This document shows, in pieces, positions 30,768 through 38,069 of a DNA stretch of 64,000 nucleotides (its first letter is position 1; each line of letters starts with the position of its first letter). A program made the position numbers and the translations under genes. The stretch lies in assembly GCF_001468285.1 (NCBI RefSeq), contig NZ_LNSB01000014.1, positions 1-64,000 of the forward strand. Direction: 5' to 3'. The notes below the pieces were generated by a model, which was not told the DNA's origin, made no database searches, and saw only the letters and a list, made by a program, of their open reading frames with translations. Source of the DNA: Sphingopyxis sp. HIX. GTDB lineage: Bacteria > Pseudomonadota > Alphaproteobacteria > Sphingomonadales > Sphingomonadaceae.

Positions 30768-31944
30768 GCCGGCGGCCGTAGCGCAGCGCGAACAGCGCGA
30801 TACCGCCAAAACAGAGCGCCGGGACCCAAAGCGCAGCGGCCAGCGAGAAACGGTCGGCGACCTCGCCGAACAGCAGCGGCACGATCCCGCCGCCGACGAT
30901 GCCGGTGCACAACCAGCCCGCCGCCTTGGCGCGGGCTTGCGGCTCGAGGTCGGCGCTGGCGATCGCGAAGATCGTCGGGAACTGGGGCCCGCCAAACAGC
31001 CCGACAGCGAGGATCGCGATCGCCGCCACCGCGCCGCCCGCTGTGCTGGCGATCAGGCAGAGCGCTGCTGCGAGAAACGCCGTCGCCGCGAGCACCCTTT
31101 GCCGCTCGAAACGCAGCAGCACCGGCACTGCGGAAAAGCGGCCAACGAGCATCCCCAGCCAGAAGAGCGCGACGAGCGCCGCCGCCGCCTCACGCGAAAT
31201 CGCAAGCCTCTCCTCGAGGAAGTTGACGAGCGTGGTGGTGATCGCGACCTCGGCACCGACGTAGAGAAAGATCGCCGCGACCCCGGCACGCAACCGGGCC
31301 GTCTCGATCAGCCCGAGCGCCCGTCCCGGCTCTTCGGGCCGCGGCGACTGTGCCTTTTCATTCTCGCGCAGCGTCAGCCGCGCCAGCAACGCCAGCGCCA
31401 GGACAAAGAAGGCGACGCCGGCGAACAGCGTGCGGACAGGCTCTAGCGCACTGTCGGGCGTCCCGAGGAAGGCCGCGCCCGCAATCAGCGGTGCCGCAAC
31501 CGTCCCCAGCGAATTGAAGCCCTGCGCGAACGTCAGATTGCCGGAAGCGCTGCGCAAATGGCCCTCGACGGCCGCGAGCGGGTTCGCCGACACCTGGAGC
31601 AATGTCACCCCGCTGGCGAGCACGAAGATCGACGGCAGCAGCGCAACGAACTCGCCCGCCAATGTTGCAGCGGCGAGGCCGAGCGCGCCCAATCCGATCA
31701 GCACCAATCCGAGCATGGCGCCGTTGCGAAACCCGATCCGCGCCGTAATGGCCCCGCCCGCGCGCGAGAAGAGCAGATAGGTGATGAAGAAGGCCGACTG
31801 GACGAGCAGCGCGTCGCGATAGCCGAGCTCGAACGCCGCCTTGAAATGCGGCACCGTCATCCGGACGAGGACGCCGACGACGCCCCAGGTCAGAAAGACG
31901 GCAAGGAGCGTGATCCGTCCGGCGGTTCCCAGCCGGTAGTTCAC
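30733..31944 (-). CDS. Second sugar MFS transporter, FucP-like
   Basis: A 403-residue transporter with about twelve transmembrane helices, related to the one at 26000..27301. LQVSANPLAAVEGHLRSAS and FAQGFNSLGTVAAPLIAG carry the FucP signature. Translation starts with GTG at 31944, overlapping the lacI stop by four bases (GTGA), so it is the third gene of the GH3-lacI-transporter operon. Two related carriers in one locus suggest two different monosaccharide products. The last 35 bases are antisense to the end of the second sulfatase. Confidence 0.88.
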   Translation of the reverse strand: MNYRLGTAGRITLLAVFLTWGVVGVLVRMTVPHFKAAFELGYRDALLVQSAFFITYLLFSRAGGAITARIGFRNGAMLGLVLIGLGALGLAAATLAGEFVALLPSIFVLASGVTLLQVSANPLAAVEGHLRSASGNLTFAQGFNSLGTVAAPLIAGAAFLGTPDSALEPVRTLFAGVAFFVLALALLARLTLRENEKAQSPRPEEPGRALGLIETARLRAGVAAIFLYVGAEVAITTTLVNFLEERLAISREAAAALVALFWLGMLVGRFSAVPVLLRFERQRVLAATAFLAAALCLIASTAGGAVAAIAILAVGLFGGPQFPTIFAIASADLEPQARAKAAGWLCTGIVGGGIVPLLFGEVADRFSLAAALWVPALCFGGIALFALRYGRRLSTPAASPDRP

Positions 31945-32996
31945 TTCGGCTGCGGCGCGGGGCCCGTCGATTCACGAACGACCAGCTCATAATCCAGCTG
32001 GACATTGTCGAGCGTCGCGCCTTCGGGGTCGCGCTGATATTCGATGACCTTGCGCGCCGCGGTTGCGGCCATGTCGGCAACGGGCTGGCGAATGGTGGTC
32101 AGTGGCGGCCACATGGCGGAGGCCGTCGCAGCGTCGTCGAAGCCCGCCACCGAAATGTCGCCGGGCACGGCATAGCCTCTGCGCTGCACTGCGATCAACG
32201 CGCCCGCCGCCATGTCGTCGTTGCTCGCAAAGATGGCCGTCGGCGGCCTCGAAAGCGCCAGCAACCTATCGGCGCAGACCAGCCCCGAGCGCATCTGGAA
32301 ATCGCCCTGCTCGACCAGCGTCTCGTCGAAGGCGATACCCGCCGCGGCGAGCGCGTCGACATAACCCTGCAGCCGGTTCTGCGTCGTCGCGGTGCCCGCG
32401 CGCCCCTTGATGAAGCCGATCCGCTGGTGCCCGAGCTCGATCAGGTGGCGCGTCATCGCGCGGGCGGCGCCACGGTCATCCATCGAGACCCCGAACCCCA
32501 TTGTCAGTTCGCGGCTCGGCGAGATGCGCGCAAAGGGGCGATTGAGCTTCGACAACGCGGCGAGCACCGTCGGGTCGTCGCAGAGCGGCGGCGGCACGAT
32601 CACGCCGTCGAGATTGCCCTGGATGACGAGCTGGGTGATCGCTGCGCCGAGCCCCTTGCCATTGCGTTCGAGCGGTTCGAACACGAGCTGATAACCCTGC
32701 TCCTTCACCGCCTGCTGCGCCCCGATCAAGAGGTCGAACGTATAGCTGGGGTTGGGATTATCGAACACGAGCCCGAGCATGAAAGACCGCGCGCCAGTGG
32801 TGCTCCGCGCGGAGATCGTCGGGCGATAATTGAGCTGCTCGATCGCCGCGCGGACCGCCTTGCGCGTGTCCTCGCTGACGTTCGGTTCCTGCCGCACGAC
32901 GCGCGAGACGGTCTTGATCGACACGTCCGCGAGGCGCGCGACGTCGGTGATCGTCGAACGACGCACCTGCGTGTCGCTGATTTCGCCGTCGGACAT
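31941..32996 (-). CDS. LacI/GalR-family transcriptional repressor
   Basis: A 351-residue LacI-family regulator. The N-terminal helix-turn-helix and hinge are clear: STITDVARLADVSIKTVSRV, RQEPNVSEDTRKAVRAAIEQ and LNYRPTISARS. The periplasmic-binding-like effector domain contains LGLVFDNPNPSYTFDLLIGA, HLIELGHQRIGFIKG and AIFASNDDMAAGALIA. The start at 32996 has AAGGGG upstream; an ATG at 33011 overlapping the GH3 stop would add five residues. It sits inside the operon it probably controls, giving autoregulation. Candidate operators are 27369..27382, 35658..35671, 41078..41091 and 41097..41110. The inducer is presumably a sugar released from the locus substrate. Confidence 0.94.
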   Translation of the reverse strand: MSDGEISDTQVRRSTITDVARLADVSIKTVSRVVRQEPNVSEDTRKAVRAAIEQLNYRPTISARSTTGARSFMLGLVFDNPNPSYTFDLLIGAQQAVKEQGYQLVFEPLERNGKGLGAAITQLVIQGNLDGVIVPPPLCDDPTVLAALSKLNRPFARISPSRELTMGFGVSMDDRGAARAMTRHLIELGHQRIGFIKGRAGTATTQNRLQGYVDALAAAGIAFDETLVEQGDFQMRSGLVCADRLLALSRPPTAIFASNDDMAAGALIAVQRRGYAVPGDISVAGFDDAATASAMWPPLTTIRQPVADMAATAARKVIEYQRDPEGATLDNVQLDYELVVRESTGPAPQPK

Positions 32997-33010
32997 GCTT
33001 CCCCTTCGCA

Positions 33011-35581
33011 TCAGCAGGACAATTTCCGTCCGCGCGCCGGGCCAAGGCCCAGGCTAGCAAGCTGGATAGCGAAGCGGCCGTCGGTGGCAAGCATCAGTGG
33101 CATGTCGACGTTCGAAAAATCGACGTTCGGACCCGCGAAACATTTGAGCGGAACGCTGATTTCTTCCCACTGACCGGGGGTCAATTGCTTCAGCAGCGGC
33201 GTCAGGTCGACGCTGCCATTCTTCGGAACGGTGCCAAAGCTGGCGGTCACATTGGCGGCCGGCACTTCGAGCAACGAAACCGACAGCACCACCGACTCGT
33301 CGTCGGCGACGCGCTTCGACATGTCGACATCGTTATAGCCGAGCACGAACATCTTGCCGGCACCCTTGCCCGACCAGCGCGCGATCTTCGTATCTTCCTG
33401 CCGGTTGCGGTCGGCGCTTTCGAAGCTGATCGCGCCGGTGCGGCTGGTGACATAACGATCGCCTTCGGTCTTCAGCCGCGCCTCGGCGCTGTCGCCCAGA
33501 TAGACGCGCCACGGCGCGACCGCGCGGCCTTCACTGAAAAAGACGCCGTTGCTCGCCGCACGCAGCATCTCGGCCGAAATGCCGGGATCTTCGCCGAGTT
33601 GGCCGATCGGCTTGCGGCTGCCAAGCGACAGGCCATAGCCGAGCGCGAAGAGCGGATCATAATCCTTGCCGCCCTTGTTGAGCGCGGTCTGGCTCGCCAA
33701 CTTCGGCCAGGAGAAGGACAGCCGGCCGGTGAAGTCATAGGCCGGCCCGCCGTCGGCATCCGCGACGATCAGGTCGGCGACCGCGCCGCCGCCCTCGGTC
33801 CCCGGGAGGAAGGCCGCGACCATCGCGTCGCTAGCATTCAGTTGCGGGTTGATCCACAGCGGGCGGCCGCTCAGGAAAATGCCGATCGTCGGGATGCCCG
33901 CGGCCTTCAACTTGCGCAGCGTCGCAAGATCGGGATCGCTGTCGGGCGCCTTGTAGATCACGCTTTCGCGGTCGCCCTGATATTCGGCGTAGGGGGTCTC
34001 GCCGAACACGACGACGGCATAGTCGGGCTTGCCCGTGAAGCTGCCGTCGCGGCTCAGCGTCGCGGAACCGCCGTTCGCGTCGAGCGCCGCCTTGAGTCCC
34101 GCGTAGACGCTGGTCGAACCCGGGAAATCCTTGTTCGACAGGCCGGTGCCCTGCCAGTTCATCGACCAGCCGCCGACCAGCATCGGAACATTGTCGGCGC
34201 CCGCGCCCGCGACGAGTATCTTCGAGTTCGCCGGGAACGGCAGGATTTTCGGATCGTCCTTGAGCAGCACCATCGACTGGCGCGCGGCACGGCGCGCGAT
34301 CCCGCGGTGTTCGGCGGTGCCGATATGCTGCTGGCCTGCGAAGGCGCGCGCCGAGGGCTTGGGCGCGTCGAACAGCCCGGCGCGCTCCTTGACGCGCAGG
34401 ATACGCCGTACCGCATCGTCGAGCCGCGCTGCCGGGATGGTGCCGTCCTTCACCTGCTTGACCAGATTGCCGTAGAGCGGCTTCCAGTCGACGGGGATCA
34501 TATACATGTCGACGCCTGCAAGCAGCGCGTCTGGGCAATTGCCGTTGGTACAGCCGGGGATCAGCGCATGGCCGTTGAAGTCGCCGACGACGAAGCCGTC
34601 GAAGCCGCCATGATCCTTGAGCATCGAGGTCAGCAGCGGCCCATGGCCATGCATGCGAACGCCATTCCATTTCGAGTAGGAGGCCATGATCGTCTGCGCG
34701 CCGGCCTGCAGCGTCGGCACGTAGGGCGCGAAGTGCACGTCGCGCAGTTCGCCCTCGGGAACCACCGCATCGCCCTGATCGCGCCCGTTCTGCGTGCCGC
34801 CGTCGGCGACGAAATGCTTGGCGGTCGCGATGATCGAGCCTGCGGGGAAGAATTTGCCCTTGGGATCGCCCTGCAGCCCCTTGGTGTAAGCGGCGCCGAG
34901 CGTTCCGGCGATCGTCGGGTCTTCCGAATAGCCCTCATAGGTACGGCCCCAGCGATCGTCGCGCGGGATCGACAGCGCGGGCGCGAAGGTCCAGTCGGTG
35001 CCGATCGCGGCGCTTTCGACTGCGGTCACGCGGCCGACCTCGACCATCAGCTTCGGATCGTTCGCCGCGCCAAGGCCGATATTGTGCGGAAAGATCGTAC
35101 CGCCGAACACCGAGTTGTTGCCGTGGACCGAATCGATGCCCCAGATGATCGGCACCCCGACACCGCCCCCGGTCTTGTCGGTCGAGGCCGCCCAGAAGGC
35201 GTCGGCCATCGCCAGCCAGTCGGCGGCGGGGGCGTGGATATTCTTGTTCGGGCGCCCGTTGCCGCCGTTCAGCACCGACCCGATATGATATTGCTTCACC
35301 TCTTCCGGGGTGATGTTCATGATCTCGGGCTGGAGAAGCTGGCCGACCTTTTCCTCGACGGTCATCCGCTTCAGCATCGCCTCGACGCGCTTTTCGGTCT
35401 TCGCACGCGCGTTGGCGGGCACCGCCGAGCCGATCACCGGCCAGCTCTTGATGTCGAGTTTCACGTCCCCCGCGGGCAGCTTTATCGCGCCGTCCTTCGC
35501 AGCCGCGCCCGCGGCGAATCCCGCCGCGATCAGCGGCAGCATCGCAAGCGCCCAGCGTGCGGGGCGAAAAACCTTGGCCAT
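33011..35581 (-). CDS. GH3 glycoside hydrolase (ExoP-like beta-glucosidase/xylosidase)
   Basis: An 856-residue exported GH3 enzyme. A signal peptide ends near FAAGAAA. The N-terminal barrel has AMLKRMTVEEKVGQLLQPEI, GVPIIWGIDSVHGNN and IIATAKHFVADGGT, and the nucleophile Asp is in FVVGDFNGH (about residue 333). The second alpha/beta domain follows (SMVLLKDDPKILPFP, FLPGTEGGGAVADLI). After it comes a C-terminal beta-sandwich of about 200 residues (WRVYLGDSAEARL onward), as in ExoP-type exo-glucanases. It probably releases glucose or xylose from oligosaccharide ends in the periplasm. First gene of the operon with lacI and the transporter; ATG 35581 is preferred to the adjacent GTG. Confidence 0.92.
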   Translation of the reverse strand: MAKVFRPARWALAMLPLIAAGFAAGAAAKDGAIKLPAGDVKLDIKSWPVIGSAVPANARAKTEKRVEAMLKRMTVEEKVGQLLQPEIMNITPEEVKQYHIGSVLNGGNGRPNKNIHAPAADWLAMADAFWAASTDKTGGGVGVPIIWGIDSVHGNNSVFGGTIFPHNIGLGAANDPKLMVEVGRVTAVESAAIGTDWTFAPALSIPRDDRWGRTYEGYSEDPTIAGTLGAAYTKGLQGDPKGKFFPAGSIIATAKHFVADGGTQNGRDQGDAVVPEGELRDVHFAPYVPTLQAGAQTIMASYSKWNGVRMHGHGPLLTSMLKDHGGFDGFVVGDFNGHALIPGCTNGNCPDALLAGVDMYMIPVDWKPLYGNLVKQVKDGTIPAARLDDAVRRILRVKERAGLFDAPKPSARAFAGQQHIGTAEHRGIARRAARQSMVLLKDDPKILPFPANSKILVAGAGADNVPMLVGGWSMNWQGTGLSNKDFPGSTSVYAGLKAALDANGGSATLSRDGSFTGKPDYAVVVFGETPYAEYQGDRESVIYKAPDSDPDLATLRKLKAAGIPTIGIFLSGRPLWINPQLNASDAMVAAFLPGTEGGGAVADLIVADADGGPAYDFTGRLSFSWPKLASQTALNKGGKDYDPLFALGYGLSLGSRKPIGQLGEDPGISAEMLRAASNGVFFSEGRAVAPWRVYLGDSAEARLKTEGDRYVTSRTGAISFESADRNRQEDTKIARWSGKGAGKMFVLGYNDVDMSKRVADDESVVLSVSLLEVPAANVTASFGTVPKNGSVDLTPLLKQLTPGQWEEISVPLKCFAGPNVDFSNVDMPLMLATDGRFAIQLASLGLGPARGRKLSC

Positions 35582-35657
35582 CACAATCTCCCTTTCGCCG
35601 CTGTTTCGACATGGCGCGGGCCCCAGTCTTGCGACAAAACTGCGACAATTGCGCGAT

Positions 35658-35671
35658 TGACAATGTTGTCT
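35658..35671. promoter_or_regulatory. Candidate LacI operator, GH3 operon/sulfatase divergent promoter
   Basis: TGACAATGTTGTCT contains the near-perfect palindrome GACAA-TG-TTGTC and matches the other candidate LacI sites at most positions. It lies 77 bases upstream of the GH3-lacI operon and 45 bases before the sulfatase start, so it could repress both and autoregulate lacI. Confidence 0.6.
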
Positions 35672-35715
35672 ATTTAGGGAATGCCCAGCCCAGTCAAGAT
35701 AAAAATGGGAATTGG

Positions 35716-37221
35716 ATGACTATGGCCCGCTTGCTTCCCCTCCTGCGTTCGACCTCGCTCGCGACCACATGCCTCGCCCTCGCCGCCTGCGCGGTCGGCG
35801 GCGTCGCCGCGGCCCCCGGGCCCGCCGCCGCGACGGAACAGGCGCCCGCGCCGGCACCCGGGGCGAAGGGCAAGCCCAATATCCTGTTCATCATGATCGA
35901 CGACCTGCGCCCCGACCTCGGCATCTATGGCCATCCGACCGCGCAGACCCCGAACATGGACGCGCTCGGCAAGTCGGGGCTCGTCTTTGAAAATGCCTTC
36001 GTCAGCCAGGCGGTCTGTGGCCCGTCGCGCGCGGCGCTGATGACCGGGCTGCGCCCCGACACCACGGGCATCAAGGACCTCGAGACGCCCGTCGACAAGG
36101 CGGTTCCCGACGCCGTCACGCTGACCGAGCTGTTCAAGCAGGCGGGCTACGGCACCTACGGCTATGGCAAGATCTATCACCATACAGACGATAATCCCGA
36201 AGGCTGGACCGTTCGCAAACCCGACATGGAAAAGGTCATCCAGCGCCAGAAGCGTAAGGACGGCGAGGAAAAGGTCGCAGTGGCGCGCGCCGCCGATGGC
36301 GAGGAATTGCCCGACACGATCAACGTCAACCTCGCGCTCGAACAATTGCCGCAGCTCGCGAAGAGCGGCGAGCCCTTCTTCATGGCGGTCGGCATCCACC
36401 GCCCGCACCTCCCCTTCATTTCGCCGAAAAGCGACTGGGACCGCTACACCGCAGCCACCGTGCCCGCGCCGATCAACCCCGAGGGACAGAAAGGCGCGCC
36501 GCCCTGGGCGCTCGTCGCCTATGAGGTCTGGAACTATCCCGACACCAAGCCCTTCCAGCCCGACATGCCCCAGAACAAGGCCGACGAGCTGCGCTGGGGC
36601 TATCTCGCCGCGGTGAGCTACGCCGACGACCTCGTCGGCCGGCTGATGGCCGCGCTCAAACAGCAGGGCCTCGACGACAACACCATCGTCGTCCTGTGGG
36701 GCGACCATGGCTGGAAGCTCGGCGACCATGCCAAATGGTCGAAGCACAGCACCGCGAACATCGACATCCACATCCCGCTGATCATCCGCGCGCCGGGCGA
36801 GACGCAGGCGGGGACGCGGTCGAAGGCGATCGTCGAGACGGTCGACATCTATCCGACGCTCGCCGAACTCGCGGGCCTCGGTGCACCCACCAACCTCGAA
36901 GGCCTGTCGATGGTGCCGGTGCTCGAAAAGCCTGACCGCGCGTGGAAACAGGCGGCCTTCGCCCAATATGGCCGCAACGCCGGCCTCACCGAGGGCAATG
37001 GCGCGCTGACCGGCTATACGGTACGCACCGACCGCTATCGCTACACGGGCTGGGTCGATGCCGCCGCGAAGCTGGTGCGCGCCGAGCTCTACGACCTCGA
37101 GCAGGACCCCAGCGAAAGCGTCAATCGCGCCGACGATCCGGCGTACAAGTCCGCCGCAGCCGAACTGGAAGCGGTGCGCAAGGGCGGCTGGAAACCGGTG
37201 CGCGAGCGCGTCGGGCGCTGA
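35716..37221 (+). CDS. Iduronate-2-sulfatase-like type-I sulfatase, lipoprotein
   Basis: A 501-residue sulfatase with lipobox ALAAC (Cys25). NILFIMIDDLRPDLGIYG and NAFVSQAVCGPSRAALMTG (formylglycine Cys101), followed by LRPDTTGIKDLETP, closely match iduronate-2-sulfatase (LRP-LG-YG, QQAVC-PSR, RPDTT). GYGKIYHHTDD, FMAVGIHRPHLPF and VVLWGDHGWKLGDHAKW complete the active site. A 2-O-sulfated uronate is therefore the best-supported substrate among the five sulfatases. The start at 35716 has GGGA five bases upstream. It is followed by two small exported proteins on the same strand. Confidence 0.92.
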   Translation: MTMARLLPLLRSTSLATTCLALAACAVGGVAAAPGPAAATEQAPAPAPGAKGKPNILFIMIDDLRPDLGIYGHPTAQTPNMDALGKSGLVFENAFVSQAVCGPSRAALMTGLRPDTTGIKDLETPVDKAVPDAVTLTELFKQAGYGTYGYGKIYHHTDDNPEGWTVRKPDMEKVIQRQKRKDGEEKVAVARAADGEELPDTINVNLALEQLPQLAKSGEPFFMAVGIHRPHLPFISPKSDWDRYTAATVPAPINPEGQKGAPPWALVAYEVWNYPDTKPFQPDMPQNKADELRWGYLAAVSYADDLVGRLMAALKQQGLDDNTIVVLWGDHGWKLGDHAKWSKHSTANIDIHIPLIIRAPGETQAGTRSKAIVETVDIYPTLAELAGLGAPTNLEGLSMVPVLEKPDRAWKQAAFAQYGRNAGLTEGNGALTGYTVRTDRYRYTGWVDAAAKLVRAELYDLEQDPSESVNRADDPAYKSAAAELEAVRKGGWKPVRERVGR

Positions 37222-37336
37222 GCCGGGGGCATGGCGCAATCGCCGCGACACTCTGCGACAAATTTATACAGCGATGGCATTCGATCGCGGGACGGGAGTG
37301 ATATCGGCACGGCAGTCATAAAAAAGGAGAAACTCC

Positions 37337-37585
37337 ATGATTGCCTTGCTCCCCACCCTGCTCCTCTCGGCCACGGCGACCCAGGCGGCGCCCGCCCCCG
37401 CGCCGACGATCTTCGAACACGACGGCCAGCGCTATCACGCGGTCGATTTCCGTCGCGGCGCCGACCGCATCATTCGCGGCAAGCGCAGCGACGGCGCGAA
37501 GTTCCGCTTCGTCGTGCGCGGCGACCGGGTGACCGGCATGGTCGACGGCCAGCCGGTCGCATTCCCGATCGCCGACGCGCGCTGA
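37337..37585 (+). CDS. Small exported protein of unknown function
   Basis: An 82-residue protein with a signal peptide (MIALLPTLLLSATATQAA) and a compact, basic, beta-rich mature part (TIFEHDGQRYHAVDFRRGAD, VVRGDRVTGMVDGQPVAFP). A strong AGGAGA lies just upstream. No family is recognised. It sits between the iduronate-sulfatase-like gene and an EF-hand protein. Confidence 0.75.
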   Translation: MIALLPTLLLSATATQAAPAPAPTIFEHDGQRYHAVDFRRGADRIIRGKRSDGAKFRFVVRGDRVTGMVDGQPVAFPIADAR

Positions 37586-37655
37586 GGGACAGGCGGCCTT
37601 CAGCCCGCCCAAGATAGAAAACCCCAAATCGTCGCACCCAAATAGAGGAAATATC

Positions 37656-37964
37656 ATGCGTAGATGGATCATTGCCTTCACTGCTATCGGCCTCGCCGCC
37701 GGCACCGCCCACGCCCAGGAAGGGCGCGGCAAGATGTTCGCCAAGTTCGACGCCAATGCCGACGGCCAGCTCGACGAGAGCGAGGTCACCGCGATGCTGA
37801 AGGCGCGCGCCGAAAAGAAGGGCGACCCCTCGCTTGCCGAGGACAAGAAGGTGAAACGCTTCATCAAGCGCCTCGACACCGACGGCAACGGCACGGTCAG
37901 CCAGGCCGAGATGCAGGCGGCAGCCGCCGCGAAGCAGGCCGCGGGCGGCGCCGAAGCCGAATAG
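37656..37964 (+). CDS. Exported EF-hand calcium-binding protein
   Basis: A 102-residue periplasmic protein. After a signal peptide ending THAQ it carries two EF-hand loops, DANADGQLDESE (about residues 32-43) and DTDGNGTVSQAE (about 74-85), each with the Asp/Asn ligands and terminal Glu expected for calcium. An Ala-rich tail follows. Sulfatases bind calcium, so a role in calcium supply or storage is possible but unproven. It ends the operon; a strong terminator follows at 37990. Confidence 0.88.
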   Translation: MRRWIIAFTAIGLAAGTAHAQEGRGKMFAKFDANADGQLDESEVTAMLKARAEKKGDPSLAEDKKVKRFIKRLDTDGNGTVSQAEMQAAAAAKQAAGGAEAE

Positions 37965-37989
37965 GCCGCCGGCAAAACCGCAAAGCAAA

Positions 37990-38020
37990 GGGGCCGGGGA
38001 TCGTTCTGATCCCCGGCCCC
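37990..38020. terminator. Strong bidirectional terminator-like hairpin
   Basis: A perfect 13-base stem, GGGGCCGGGGATC with GATCCCCGGCCCC, closes a five-base loop. It lies between the EF-hand gene and the convergent TonB receptor gene. Short flanking AAAG/CTTT stretches extend the pairing on both sides, so it could stop transcription from either direction. Confidence 0.8.
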
Positions 38021-38069
38021 TTCGCCTTTGTGCCGGGCCCGCAGCGACCACGCGGACCCGGCGGAAGGG

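Noticed and set aside
28923-30995. 690-codon minus frame antisense to the second sulfatase
   Set aside because: The sulfatase strand has lipobox, formylglycine site and metal motifs; the antisense frame has none.
33185-35677. 830-codon + frame antisense to the GH3 gene
   Set aside because: Shadow of a gene with clear GH3 motifs; antisense product has no recognisable features.
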